A DNA stretch of 64,000 bases from Brooklawnia sp032229645 (lineage in GTDB: Bacteria; Actinomycetota; Actinomycetes; Propionibacteriales; Propionibacteriaceae): assembly GCA_963722295.1 (NCBI GenBank), contig CAVRLB010000003.1:124001-188000 (forward strand), read 5' to 3'. Made by a program: the position numbers and the translations under genes. The notes under the pieces were generated by a model that worked only from the letters and a program-made list of their open reading frames with translations, was not told where the DNA came from and did no database searches. Positions within the stretch are counted from its first letter, which is position 1; each line of letters starts with the position of its first letter. Shown here piece by piece: positions 9,878-18,904 of the stretch.

Positions 9878-11322
9878 GGACGCGAAGCGCGGCCGGGGTG
9901 GCCGCACTCATCGAGGCCGGCGGCCGACCATGCACCCTGATCGGAGATCCGGGCGTTCGGGTCGGCCCGGATGTGGTGATCGACAGCCGCAGGTCGGTGC
10001 CGGGAGCCCTATTCGTCGCGTTGCCCGGCGAACACGCCGACGGCCACGACTTCTTGGATTCGGCCGCTTCCCTGGGTGCGGCTGCGGCGATCGTCACCCG
10101 GCAGGCCGATGCGCCGTTGACGCAACTGATCTGCGACGACGCTCAGCAGGGATTGACCGCGCTTGCGCGCAGCCTGCATGCCGAGGCCCGGGCAGCGGGT
10201 CTGCAAACCGTCGCCATCACCGGCAGCGCGGGCAAGACCAGCACGAAGGATTTCTTGGCCCAGATACTCGCTGCGGCCGGGCCGACCGTCAGCCCGGTCG
10301 GTTCGTTCAACAATGAGCTCGGCAACCCGCTGACCGTCTGCCGGATCGACGAGCAGACGCGCTATCTGGTCAGCGAGATGGGCGCTCGGGCGGTCGGGGA
10401 TGTTGCCTATCTGTGTTCGATCGTCCATCCGAGTGCATCCATCGTGCTCAACATCGGCACTGCCCATATCGGGGAATTTGGTAGTCAGACCAAGATCGCC
10501 GAAGCGAAGGGTGAGATCGTCGAGGCCCTGGACGCCGACGGCTGGGCGGTGCTCAATGCCGACGACCCGCTGGTTGATGCCATGGAGTCACGCACCCGGG
10601 CACATATTGCGCGGTTCACCATCGGCCGAACTCAGCCGATCTCCGCCGAACTCGTCGTCCGGGCCACCGATCTGAGGGCCGACGATCTCGCTCGCTTCAG
10701 CTTCACGCTCAGCGCCACGGGGCCATCAACCGAGACCGCCGACCAGAGCGCCCAGGTGCGGCTCCGGCTGATCGGCGAACACCAGGTCACCGACGCCACC
10801 GCGGCAGCCACCGCAGCCCTGGCGCTGGGCGTGCCGCTGGAAACTGTTGCCAGCGCACTCTGCCAAGCCGTCGCCTTGTCGAGGTGGCGGATGGAGTTGC
10901 ACGAACTTCCCAGCGGGGCAGCAGTCATCAACGATGCCTACAATGCCAATCCGGAATCGATGGCCGCCGCCCTGCGCACGGTCGCGGCGATCGGCGAACG
11001 GCGTCGTGCGTCCAACCCGGACGCACGAACGATCGCTGTGCTGGGCGACATGCTGGAACTGGGGGAGACCTCGGCCGATCGCCATCGAAGTATCGGACGG
11101 CTGGCCGCCGAACTCGGCTTCGACGAGATCCTGGCGCTGGGCGAGCATGCGCCAGATCTGGTCGCCGGGGCCGAGCAGGTCGGCGGCAACGCCCAGATTT
11201 CGGACGCCCGGACGGTTGCGGACTCGGTGGAGCTGCAGTCCTTCGATGTGGTACTGATCAAAGCAAGTCGAGGCCTTCGCCTGGAAGAGGTCGCCAACCG
11301 GTTGGTGGGCGGAGAGGAATAG
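9874..11322 (+). CDS. murF: UDP-MurNAc-tripeptide--D-Ala-D-Ala ligase MurF
   Basis: 482-residue Mur ligase that adds D-Ala-D-Ala to the UDP-MurNAc-tripeptide, the last cytosolic precursor step. Motifs: SRRSVPGALFVALPGE in the N-terminal domain, ATP loop ITGSAGKTSTKD with Lys121, NNELGNPLT, and the C-terminal INDAYNANPESM stretch typical of MurF. Its start overlaps the murE stop (ATGA), and a stop then 3-nt gap leads to mraY. Nothing unusual in length or motif content. Confidence 0.95.
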   Translation: MRTRSAAGVAALIEAGGRPCTLIGDPGVRVGPDVVIDSRRSVPGALFVALPGEHADGHDFLDSAASLGAAAAIVTRQADAPLTQLICDDAQQGLTALARSLHAEARAAGLQTVAITGSAGKTSTKDFLAQILAAAGPTVSPVGSFNNELGNPLTVCRIDEQTRYLVSEMGARAVGDVAYLCSIVHPSASIVLNIGTAHIGEFGSQTKIAEAKGEIVEALDADGWAVLNADDPLVDAMESRTRAHIARFTIGRTQPISAELVVRATDLRADDLARFSFTLSATGPSTETADQSAQVRLRLIGEHQVTDATAAATAALALGVPLETVASALCQAVALSRWRMELHELPSGAAVINDAYNANPESMAAALRTVAAIGERRRASNPDARTIAVLGDMLELGETSADRHRSIGRLAAELGFDEILALGEHAPDLVAGAEQVGGNAQISDARTVADSVELQSFDVVLIKASRGLRLEEVANRLVGGEE

Positions 11323-11325
11323 ACG

Positions 11326-12393
11326 ATGAAACTGATCATCGCGGCTGGGGTCATCGCTCTCATCGGTACGTTGGTCGGCACCCGGGTCTTTATCGGATTT
11401 CTGGTGCGCAAGGGCTACGGGCAGTTCGTCCGCGATGATGGCCCGGCCACCCATACCGCCAAGCGTGGCACACCGACCATGGGAGGTGTGGCGATCATCT
11501 TGTCCGTCGTGCTCGCCTACGCCATCGCGCACCTGCTGAATTGGGATGCCCCCTCATACTCGGGTCTGCTGCTGCTCGGCTTGCTGGTGGCCTGCGGGCT
11601 GCTCGGCTTCATCGACGACTGGACGAAGATCAGCCATAAGCGCTCGCTGGGGCTGACCAGTCGGGGCAAGCTCATCGGCCAGCTGGCCATCGGCGTCGGC
11701 TTCGGTGTGCTGTCGCTGATGCGTCCGGACGGCTCCGGCGAAACCCCCGCCAGCACTCAAATCTCGTTCATTCACGACATTGGCTGGCTGCGGCTACCGC
11801 TGGTGGTGGCCATCGTCTGGATCACCTTCTTGATCATCGCCACGTCCAACGCGGTGAACCTGACCGACGGCGTCGACGGGCTGGCCACCGGCGCGCTGAC
11901 GATGGTCTTCGGCGCCTACACGCTGATCTCCTTGTTCCAGAGTCGTCAGTGGTGTTCCGGACCGACCGACAGCGCGGTCTGCTATCAGGTACGCGATCCG
12001 TGGGATATTCAGGTGATCGCGGCTGCGCTGGCCGCCGCCTGCTTCGGATTCCTGTGGTGGAATGCCAAGCCTGCCAAGATCTTCATGGGTGATACCGGTT
12101 CGCTCGCGCTGGGCGGTGCGGTGGGCGGCCTGGCGATCATGACCCGCACCGAACTACTGTTGGTCATCCTCGGCCTGCTCTTCGTGATCGAGACGCTCTC
12201 GGTCGCCATCCAGGTCAGCTACTTCAAACTCACCCACGGCAAGCGCGTCTTCAAGATGGCGCCGCTGCATCACCACTTCGAGTTGCTCGGCTGGGACGAG
12301 GTGACCGTGGTGATCCGATTCTGGATCATCTGCGGCGTGTCGGTCGTCAGTGGGCTCTCACTCTTCTATGCCCAGTGGATACTGGGCCAATAG
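11326..12393 (+). CDS. mraY: phospho-MurNAc-pentapeptide translocase MraY
   Basis: 355-residue polytopic membrane enzyme that transfers phospho-MurNAc-pentapeptide to undecaprenyl phosphate, forming lipid I. Recognisable family motifs are HTAKRGTPTMGG, TSNAVNLTDGVDGLATG with catalytic acidic residues, KIFMGDTGSLALGG and APLHHHFELLGW. About ten hydrophobic helices are visible. A GGAGAGGA Shine-Dalgarno precedes the ATG. The next gene, murD, starts after a 76-nt gap with its own strong SD. Confidence 0.96.
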   Translation: MKLIIAAGVIALIGTLVGTRVFIGFLVRKGYGQFVRDDGPATHTAKRGTPTMGGVAIILSVVLAYAIAHLLNWDAPSYSGLLLLGLLVACGLLGFIDDWTKISHKRSLGLTSRGKLIGQLAIGVGFGVLSLMRPDGSGETPASTQISFIHDIGWLRLPLVVAIVWITFLIIATSNAVNLTDGVDGLATGALTMVFGAYTLISLFQSRQWCSGPTDSAVCYQVRDPWDIQVIAAALAAACFGFLWWNAKPAKIFMGDTGSLALGGAVGGLAIMTRTELLLVILGLLFVIETLSVAIQVSYFKLTHGKRVFKMAPLHHHFELLGWDEVTVVIRFWIICGVSVVSGLSLFYAQWILGQ

Positions 12394-12469
12394 TCGTCCG
12401 CTGGCCAGCCGAGATCCAACGGCCGAAGACAGCTTGACGAATCGGCTCCTACTTCCCAGGAGGACGAAG

Positions 12470-13969
12470 ATGACAACGATGAGGCCGCTGGCGTGGCTTC
12501 CGGTCGCCGACCGCTATTCGCCGTGGCGCGAGGCCGCGGTGGTGGTCGCAGGGCTGGCCACGTCCGGTTTCGCAGCAGCCGACGCGCTGCTCGAGCTGGG
12601 TGCGCGGGTGATCGTGGTGGACGATCTCGAATCCGACGAGAACCGCGAGCGGGCCACCTTGCTCGAGCACCTGGACGCCACCGTACTGCTCGGCGCGGGG
12701 GCCTCTGCGAAGCTACCCGAAGACATCGATCTGGTCATCACGTCGCCGGGCTGGCGTCCGGACTACCCGCTGCTGGCCGCTGCGGCGGCGCGCGGTGTGC
12801 CGATCTGGGGGGACGTCGAACTCGCCTGGCGGCTGATGCATCCCGACCGCATCGTGCCCTGGCTGGGGGTGACCGGAACCAACGGCAAGACGACCACGAC
12901 CCAGATGCTGGACTCGATCTTGCAGGCCGCCGGCCTGGAATCGGCTGCCGTCGGCAATATCGGACGGCCGATCATCGAAGCGATCAACGACGAGATTCCT
13001 TATGACGTCTTCGCCGTCGAGCTGTCCAGCTTCCAGCTGCACTGGGCGCACTCGCTTGAATTGCACTCGGCGGCGGTGCTCAATCTGCACCCCGACCACC
13101 TCGAGTGGTATGGCCCCTGGCTAGGTGATTCGGAAGCCGCGATGGCCGGCTATCGCGCCGACAAGGCCCGCATTTACCACAACGTGCGGCATTCCTGCGT
13201 CTATAACGTGTCCGAATCTGCGACCGAGGCGATGGTCGCCGATGCCGAGGTGATCGAGGGCGCCAGGGCCATCGGTTTCACTTTGGGTATCCCCTCGATC
13301 TCAATGCTTGGCATCGTGGACGACCTGCTGGTCGACCGAGCTTTCGTTCCGCAACGCCAGGATTCGGCGCTGCCGCTCGCCAACGTCGCCGATGTGCAAC
13401 CGAACGCACCGCACAACATCGAGAATGCGCTGGCGGCTGCCGCGCTGGCGCGCAGCTTCGGCGTACCAGGACCCGCAGTCGCTGCTGGTCTGCGCAACTT
13501 GAAGCTCGGCGGTCACCGCATCTCGACGGTCGCGACCATGGGCGGGGTCACCTGGGTGGACGATTCGAAGGCGACCAATCCGCACGCCGCCAACTCGTCC
13601 ATGCGGGCATTCGATTCGATCGTGTGGATCGCGGGCGGCCAGACCAAGGGAACCAGCTTCGACGAACTGGTGCGGACCCACGCCGCCAAGTTGCGCGCCG
13701 CGATCGTGCTGGGAGTCGATCGTCAGGTGGTCGCCGAGGCGCTGGCCCGCCATGCCCCGGACGTTCCGGTGGTGGTCATCGACCGCAGCGACGCCCCCGC
13801 AGCGATGACCGAGGCCGTCCAGGCCGCGGCCGGGCTCGCCGAGCGCGGTGACACCGTGCTGCTGGCGCCCGGTGGGGCCAGCAAGGACATGTGGCCCGGC
13901 TACGCCGCGCGGGGCGACGACTTCGCCGACGCGGTCCACCTGCTCCCAGGTGGTGGAGGCAGCCGATGA
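12470..13969 (+). CDS. murD: UDP-MurNAc-L-Ala--D-glutamate ligase MurD
   Basis: 499-residue Mur ligase that adds D-Glu to UDP-MurNAc-L-Ala. N-terminal nucleotide-binding segment VVVAGLATSGFAAADALLEL; ATP loop GVTGTNGKTTT with Lys140; ELSSFQL, NLHPDHLEWYG and DDSKATNPHA in the central and C-terminal domains are family-typical. Start chosen at the ATG 6 nt after a perfect AGGAGG (12459-12463 region), although the frame is open into mraY; the earlier candidates lack a site and add 40 atypical residues. Overlaps ftsW by ATGA. Confidence 0.95.
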   Translation: MTTMRPLAWLPVADRYSPWREAAVVVAGLATSGFAAADALLELGARVIVVDDLESDENRERATLLEHLDATVLLGAGASAKLPEDIDLVITSPGWRPDYPLLAAAAARGVPIWGDVELAWRLMHPDRIVPWLGVTGTNGKTTTTQMLDSILQAAGLESAAVGNIGRPIIEAINDEIPYDVFAVELSSFQLHWAHSLELHSAAVLNLHPDHLEWYGPWLGDSEAAMAGYRADKARIYHNVRHSCVYNVSESATEAMVADAEVIEGARAIGFTLGIPSISMLGIVDDLLVDRAFVPQRQDSALPLANVADVQPNAPHNIENALAAAALARSFGVPGPAVAAGLRNLKLGGHRISTVATMGGVTWVDDSKATNPHAANSSMRAFDSIVWIAGGQTKGTSFDELVRTHAAKLRAAIVLGVDRQVVAEALARHAPDVPVVVIDRSDAPAAMTEAVQAAAGLAERGDTVLLAPGGASKDMWPGYAARGDDFADAVHLLPGGGGSR

Positions 13970-15285
13970 GCGCGCTCAGTGATCTGCGTCGGCCGGCGGG
14001 GGCCAAGAAGCCGTCCCCACCGGCGCAGGGCTCAGCAGCGAAGAAGCGCCACAATCGTGGGCTGAAGGGCGGTATGGCTGAACTCGGCACGCGCGGCGAG
14101 GGAAACCTCGCCAGGGTGCTGTCCCGGCCGCTCGCTGATTACTACCTCGTCCTGGTCTCCTCGGCGTTGCTGGTTGGGCTGGGCGTATTGATGGTCCTCT
14201 CGGCGTCGTCGGTCTTCTCGTCGATCACCAATCAGGGCGACGCGTACTACTACCTGGTGCGCCAGCTCGCCTTTCTGTGTGTCGGCGTACCGGTGGCCTG
14301 GTGGCTCTCGCGGCGCAGCGCCGCAGCCTACGCCGTGCTCGGCTGGCTGGGCATGATCGGCAGCATCGGTCTGCTCGCGCTCGTCTTCACGCCATTGGGC
14401 GAGGACGCCTACGGCAACCGTGCCTGGCTGCGCATCGAACCGCTCGGCACCATTCAGCCATCCGAGTTCGCCAAGGCCGCACTCATCCTCTGGTCGGCCT
14501 CGGTGCTCGCGAACCGCACGAAGACCCTCAGCGACCCCCGGCGGCTGCTCTTTCCCTTCATCATCGGCTTCGGTGTGGTCGAAGGCATGGTGTTGCTTCA
14601 AAAGGACCTCGGCACCGCGATCGTGATCGCGCTGATCATGTTCGCGATGCTGTGGTTCGTGGGAGCTCCGCTGCGGGTGCTGTCGGCGCTCGGCTGCGTC
14701 GGCGCGTTGGTGATCGGCGCGATGGTGATCACCGATCCCGAACGCATGCACCGGCTGTTCAGCTTCATGAATCCCAGCGACGCGGTCAGCGATCAACCGA
14801 TGAACGCGATCTACGCGCTGGCGTCCGGCGGCTGGTGGGGTGTCGGCCTGGGAGGCTCCCGGCAGAAATGGGGCGGGCTGTACAACGGCGCCCAGACCGA
14901 CTACGTGTTGGCGGTGCTCGGTGAGGAGATGGGGCTGTTCGGAGTACTCTTCGTGCTTCTTCTCTTCTTCGTACTCGCGTTCACCGGGCTTCGGATCGCC
15001 GCCCGGTCGTCCAGCCGGCTGCTGTCGTACGCGGCTGCGGGTATGACTGCCTGGATCGTCATCCAAGCGCTGATCAACATCTTCGTCGTCATGCGGCTGC
15101 TGCCGGTGGTCGGCGTGCCGCTGCCGTTCCTGAGTCAGGGCGGCTCCGCCCTGCTCGCCAATCTGATCGCCGTCGGCATCTTGTTGGGCGCAGCCAGGCA
15201 AGAACCGGAGGCCGCCAGACTGCTGGCGGCCGGACGCAAATCCCGACAGCCTAGAATGACCAGCGTTGTCGGCACCCGTCGGTGA
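13966..15285 (+). CDS. ftsW: SEDS septal peptidoglycan polymerase FtsW
   Basis: 439-residue SEDS-family glycosyltransferase that polymerises lipid II at the septum with FtsI. About ten membrane helices; the catalytic and signature stretches WLRIEPLGTIQPSEFAK, LLQKDLGTA and PFLSQGGSALLANL are present. A basic cytoplasmic tail of about 45 residues precedes the first helix. The ATG overlaps the murD stop and has GGAGG nearby; alternative upstream starts fall inside murD. A basic C-terminal tail extends past the last helix. Confidence 0.95.
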   Translation: MSALSDLRRPAGAKKPSPPAQGSAAKKRHNRGLKGGMAELGTRGEGNLARVLSRPLADYYLVLVSSALLVGLGVLMVLSASSVFSSITNQGDAYYYLVRQLAFLCVGVPVAWWLSRRSAAAYAVLGWLGMIGSIGLLALVFTPLGEDAYGNRAWLRIEPLGTIQPSEFAKAALILWSASVLANRTKTLSDPRRLLFPFIIGFGVVEGMVLLQKDLGTAIVIALIMFAMLWFVGAPLRVLSALGCVGALVIGAMVITDPERMHRLFSFMNPSDAVSDQPMNAIYALASGGWWGVGLGGSRQKWGGLYNGAQTDYVLAVLGEEMGLFGVLFVLLLFFVLAFTGLRIAARSSSRLLSYAAAGMTAWIVIQALINIFVVMRLLPVVGVPLPFLSQGGSALLANLIAVGILLGAARQEPEAARLLAAGRKSRQPRMTSVVGTRR

Positions 15286-15319
15286 GTCGCGGGTGCGAAC
15301 CGGACGATCGGAGGAGCAG

Positions 15320-16432
15320 ATGGTGAGCGTCATCCTGGCAGGTGGTGGCACTGCAGGCCATACATCACCGCTGATCGCTACCGCGCAGGCCATCAAGACG
15401 ATCGAACCGGGTGCGCAGATCACCTGCGTCGGCACGGCGCGTGGCCTGGAGACCCGGGTCGTGCCCGAAGCCGGGCTTGATCTGGAGCTGGTGCCGGCGG
15501 TGCCGTTGCCACGCAAAATCAGTGGCGATCTGTTCAAAGTGCCTGCGCGTCTGATGGGCGCGGTGCGCCAGGCCAAGAAGATCCTGCGCAGGCACGAGGC
15601 CGATGTCGTCTGCGGTTTCGGCGGCTACGCCTCGCTGCCGGCCTATCTGGCCGCCAGGTCGTTGAAGATCCCGGTGGTGATCCATGAACAGAACGCATTG
15701 CCGGGGCTAGCCAACAAGATCGCGAGCCGTTTCGCGGTGGCGGTGCTGACATCGTTCCCCGGTACCCGGCTGCGCGGTGCCCGGTTCGAGGGCTTACCGG
15801 TGCGTCAGTCGATCACCGACCTGGCCGAGGCCGGACGAGCACCCTCGGCGCGATCGGCGAAAGAATCGTTCGGGTTGGCCGCCGGCCTGCCGGTGCTGCT
15901 GGTCAGCGGCGGATCCCAGGGTGCCCGCAGCTTGAACAACGCGACCGTCGACGCGGCCGACAGGTTGCTGGCTGCGGGCATTCAGGTGCTGCACGTCTGG
16001 GGACCGAAGAACTTCCACGACGGCCTGACAGCACGGGTCGATGAGGCGACCGGCGCGCGCTACGTCCCGATCGGCTACGTCGACGCGATGGAGCGCGGCT
16101 ACGCGGCCGCCGATCTGATGCTGGCCCGTTCGGGTGCCGGCACCGTTGTGGAGGTGGCGACCCTCGGCCTGCCGGCGATCATGGTGCCGCTTCCCATCGG
16201 CAACGGCGAGCAGGCCCGCAACGCCGAGCCGCTGGTGAACGCCGACGCCGCCATCTGCATCGACGACGCGGAGCTCACCGCCGACCGCCTGGTCATTGAG
16301 GTCGAGGCGCTGTTCGCCTCACCGGAGAAGCTCGCGGCGATGTCCGCCGCGGCCCAACAGCTGATGCGTCCCGGCGCGGCCGCACGGGTCGCCCGCGCGG
16401 TACTTGATGCTGCCCAAGCAGGAGGACGCTGA
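15320..16432 (+). CDS. murG: UDP-GlcNAc--lipid I GlcNAc transferase MurG
   Basis: 370-residue peripheral membrane glycosyltransferase that converts lipid I to lipid II. The N-terminal glycine loop is LAGGGTAGHTSPL, a second loop is VSGGSQGARSLN, and the donor-site segment reads RSGAGTVVEVATLGLPAIMVP, with NGEQARNAEPL. Start ATG at 15320 follows GGAGGAG; the frame is open 18 codons upstream into ftsW. Stop and murC start share one base (TGATG). Confidence 0.95.
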   Translation: MVSVILAGGGTAGHTSPLIATAQAIKTIEPGAQITCVGTARGLETRVVPEAGLDLELVPAVPLPRKISGDLFKVPARLMGAVRQAKKILRRHEADVVCGFGGYASLPAYLAARSLKIPVVIHEQNALPGLANKIASRFAVAVLTSFPGTRLRGARFEGLPVRQSITDLAEAGRAPSARSAKESFGLAAGLPVLLVSGGSQGARSLNNATVDAADRLLAAGIQVLHVWGPKNFHDGLTARVDEATGARYVPIGYVDAMERGYAAADLMLARSGAGTVVEVATLGLPAIMVPLPIGNGEQARNAEPLVNADAAICIDDAELTADRLVIEVEALFASPEKLAAMSAAAQQLMRPGAAARVARAVLDAAQAGGR

Positions 16433-17883
16433 TGTTGCGCGAAACCATCGAGGTGCTGCCCGCCGAGCAGGCCGGCGCAGTTCATTTCATTGCGATCGGC
16501 GGTGCCGGCATGAGCGGTGTCGCGGAGATGTACCACGAACTCGGCTTGCGGGTTTCCGGCTGCGATCGCTCCGATTCGCCGGTCCTGCGCCAGCTCGCCG
16601 GTGCCGGGATCAGCACCGCGATCGGACACAATCCCGCTCACCTGACCGGCGTCGACACGGTCGTGGTCTCCTCGGCCATCCGCGACAGCAATCCGGAGGT
16701 CGTTGCAGCGAAGGCATCCGGGCTTCGCATCTGGCATCGCAGTGCCGCGCTGGCCGCGTTGATGATCGGACGCCGGGGGGTCTCGGTTGCAGGCACCCAT
16801 GGCAAGACCACGACGAGCGCGATGACGGCAACCATGCTGGCCCATGCCGGAGTCCATCCCAGCTATGTGATCGGTTCGCCGTTGGCTGCGTCCGGACGCA
16901 GCGCTCAGCTAGGTGCCGGCGATGTGCTGGTCATTGAGGCCGATGAGTCCGATGGCAGCTTCCTGCAATACCCGACCGAGATAGCGGTCATCACCAACAT
17001 CGAGGCCGACCACCTCGACAATTGGGGCACGCCGCAGGCCTATCACGAAGGGTTCCGCGATTTCGCGCATCGTCCCTCGGTGCGCAGCGTCGTGATCAAC
17101 GCCGACGATCCTGGTGCCCGCCAGTTGGCCGACGAACTGCGCGAGGCGGGCGTCGTGCGAGTTGTGAGCTACGGCGAGGCGCCCGATGCCGACTACCGGT
17201 TGACCGGGCTGCGGTTCGAGAACACCTCTTCTGGTGCTCGTTTGCAGGCCGAAGGCCATAGTTTCCAACTGGAACTCCAGGTACCCGGCCGGTTCAACCT
17301 CGCCAACGCGACGGCCGCCTTTGCGGTCGGACGCCTGCTCGGTGTGGACGCTGCGGATCTGCTGGCCGCCGCACGTCAGTTCACCGGCACCTTGCGCCGG
17401 TTCCAGTTGGTGGCCAGCCAGCCGCTGAGCAACGCGCCGGACGCGTCTCCCGTCCGAATCTACGATGACTACGCTCACCATCCGACCGAGCTGCGGGCTT
17501 CGCTGGGAGCGGCATTGCGCGCCCGCGGTGACGGACGCCTGGTGGCGTGCTTCCAGCCGCATCTGTACAGCCGCACCCGCGATTTCGCGGACGAATTCGG
17601 CCAAGCGCTCTGTCTGGCCGATGTCGTGATCGTCACCGATGTCTATGGCGCCCGCGAGGAGCCGATGCCGGGAATCAGTGGCGCATTGATCGCCGATGCC
17701 GCCGAGGCTCATGCCGAGCCTGGCACCGAGGTCCACTATGTGCCCGACAAGCGTGAGCTGCCGGATGTGCTGGCGGGGCTGGTGCGTGGCGGCGACCTGG
17801 TGATGACACTCGGTGCCGGCGACGTGACTTTGGTGGGTCCGCTGCTGGCCGCGCAGCTGAAGAAGCGAGCCGGCCGGGAATGA
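16432..17883 (+). CDS. murC: UDP-MurNAc--L-alanine ligase MurC
   Basis: 483-residue Mur ligase that adds the first stem residue, L-Ala, to UDP-MurNAc. Motifs are the Rossmann segment FIAIGGAGMSGVAEMYHELG, ATP loop GTHGKTTTSAM with Lys125, EADESDGSFLQYPTE, NIEADHLDNWG and DDYAHHPTE. Its order after murG and before ftsQ is the standard actinobacterial arrangement. The 3' end overlaps ftsQ by ATGA. No murB or ddl lies in this cluster. Confidence 0.95.
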   Translation: MLRETIEVLPAEQAGAVHFIAIGGAGMSGVAEMYHELGLRVSGCDRSDSPVLRQLAGAGISTAIGHNPAHLTGVDTVVVSSAIRDSNPEVVAAKASGLRIWHRSAALAALMIGRRGVSVAGTHGKTTTSAMTATMLAHAGVHPSYVIGSPLAASGRSAQLGAGDVLVIEADESDGSFLQYPTEIAVITNIEADHLDNWGTPQAYHEGFRDFAHRPSVRSVVINADDPGARQLADELREAGVVRVVSYGEAPDADYRLTGLRFENTSSGARLQAEGHSFQLELQVPGRFNLANATAAFAVGRLLGVDAADLLAAARQFTGTLRRFQLVASQPLSNAPDASPVRIYDDYAHHPTELRASLGAALRARGDGRLVACFQPHLYSRTRDFADEFGQALCLADVVIVTDVYGAREEPMPGISGALIADAAEAHAEPGTEVHYVPDKRELPDVLAGLVRGGDLVMTLGAGDVTLVGPLLAAQLKKRAGRE

Positions 17884-18608
17884 TGGCCAAACCGACCGGC
17901 GGGCGTACCGATCTGGGAGGCAGGCTCGACCTACGGCGCAAATCGCAGCAACGCGCCCGCCGCAAGCGGGGCATCGTCGCCATGGTGCTGCTGGTGGTCG
18001 TCGCGGTACTCGCCTGGGCCGGCTTCTTCTCGTCCGCATTCGAGACGCGGGAGGTGACCGTAAGCGGCACCCAGCTGACGACCGTCGACGAGATCATTCA
18101 GACCGCCAGGGTGCAGCTCGGAACACCGCTCACCCGTATTCCGGCCGACTCCATCAGACAGCGCCTGCTGGCACTGCCCGAGGTCGCCGATGTGCAGTTG
18201 CACCGCAACTGGCCGCATCAGCTGGGTATCGAGGTGATCGAGCGCACCATGGTCTATCAACGGATCAACGGCGACAGCTACCAGTGGGTCGATGCCAACG
18301 GCAAGATCTTCCACACCATCGGCGAACGCGTGGATGGCATCGTGGCCGACACCGCCGGCGACGAACAGCGCATGCTGGCGGACGTGGCGACCACGGTTGC
18401 GGCGCTACCGCCCGATGTCATTGCCCAGACCGGCCAGGTCAGCGCGTCCACCATCGACCACATCGTGATCGAGCTGACCGACGGCCGGCAGATCGTCTGG
18501 GGGAGTTCGGCCCAGTCGGCAGAGAAGGCGGCCCTGCTGCCGGTTCTGCTGGCTCAGCAAGGCACCGTCTTCGACGTCTCAGCGCCTGGCCATCCGGCGA
18601 TCCGTTGA
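17880..18608 (+). CDS. ftsQ: cell division protein FtsQ/DivIB
   Basis: 242-residue bitopic protein: basic cytoplasmic N terminus with an Arg/Lys cluster (about residues 14-30), one membrane helix (about 32-50), then a POTRA domain beginning at FETREVTVSGTQLTTVDEI and a beta domain. FtsQ links early and late divisome proteins and recruits FtsL/FtsB-type partners. Two consecutive ATGs (17880 and 17883) are possible starts; the first overlaps the murC stop. Divergent family, but topology, POTRA motif and position before ftsZ agree. Confidence 0.92.
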   Translation: MMAKPTGGRTDLGGRLDLRRKSQQRARRKRGIVAMVLLVVVAVLAWAGFFSSAFETREVTVSGTQLTTVDEIIQTARVQLGTPLTRIPADSIRQRLLALPEVADVQLHRNWPHQLGIEVIERTMVYQRINGDSYQWVDANGKIFHTIGERVDGIVADTAGDEQRMLADVATTVAALPPDVIAQTGQVSASTIDHIVIELTDGRQIVWGSSAQSAEKAALLPVLLAQQGTVFDVSAPGHPAIR

Positions 18609-18904
18609 GATCAGGTGCGGATCGGACTTCAACCTTCGACCTGTACTTGAGGCTATTGACGGTTGGGCGTGTCTGGCGTGGACAGTGCCAAGACAGCTCT
18701 CATACGCTGAACACGCGCGTGACGTGGCCAATCAGCCTGGCCTGCGGCCGCGCCAAGCGGATAGCTTGGCGGTATTGCATCGATTGACAGGGCAGAATAG
18801 GTGCAGCTGCAGGATTGAGGACACTCGACCTATGGCGTGGACGAGCCGAACGAGCGAAGAAACGGATCGGTGCCTTGAGCACTGGCAGGGAATGGGGCGG
18901 ACTG
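18609..18904 (+). promoter_or_regulatory. ftsQ-ftsZ intergenic region, probable ftsZ promoter region
   Basis: The 296 bases contain no convincing gene. In other actinobacteria ftsZ is driven by several promoters here and inside ftsQ. Two -35-like hexamers are visible, TTGACG at 18656-18661 and TTGACA at 18784-18789. Neither has a good TANNNT hexamer at 16-18 bp; the best for the first is GACAGT at 18681 after a long 19-bp spacer. The stretch ACCTGTACTTGAGGC (18638 on) loosely recalls the AACTTGAGG sequence before mycobacterial ftsZ. The assignment is by position mainly. Confidence 0.35.

Noticed and set aside
14032..15576. Long minus-strand open frame opposite ftsW and murG
   Set aside because: Composition is His/Arg/Asp/Glu-rich like a GC-driven shadow, no domain is recognisable, and the plus-strand genes are certain.
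18784..18789. Perfect TTGACA before ftsZ as a main promoter
   Set aside because: No TANNNT hexamer at 16-18 bp; kept only as part of the general region note.
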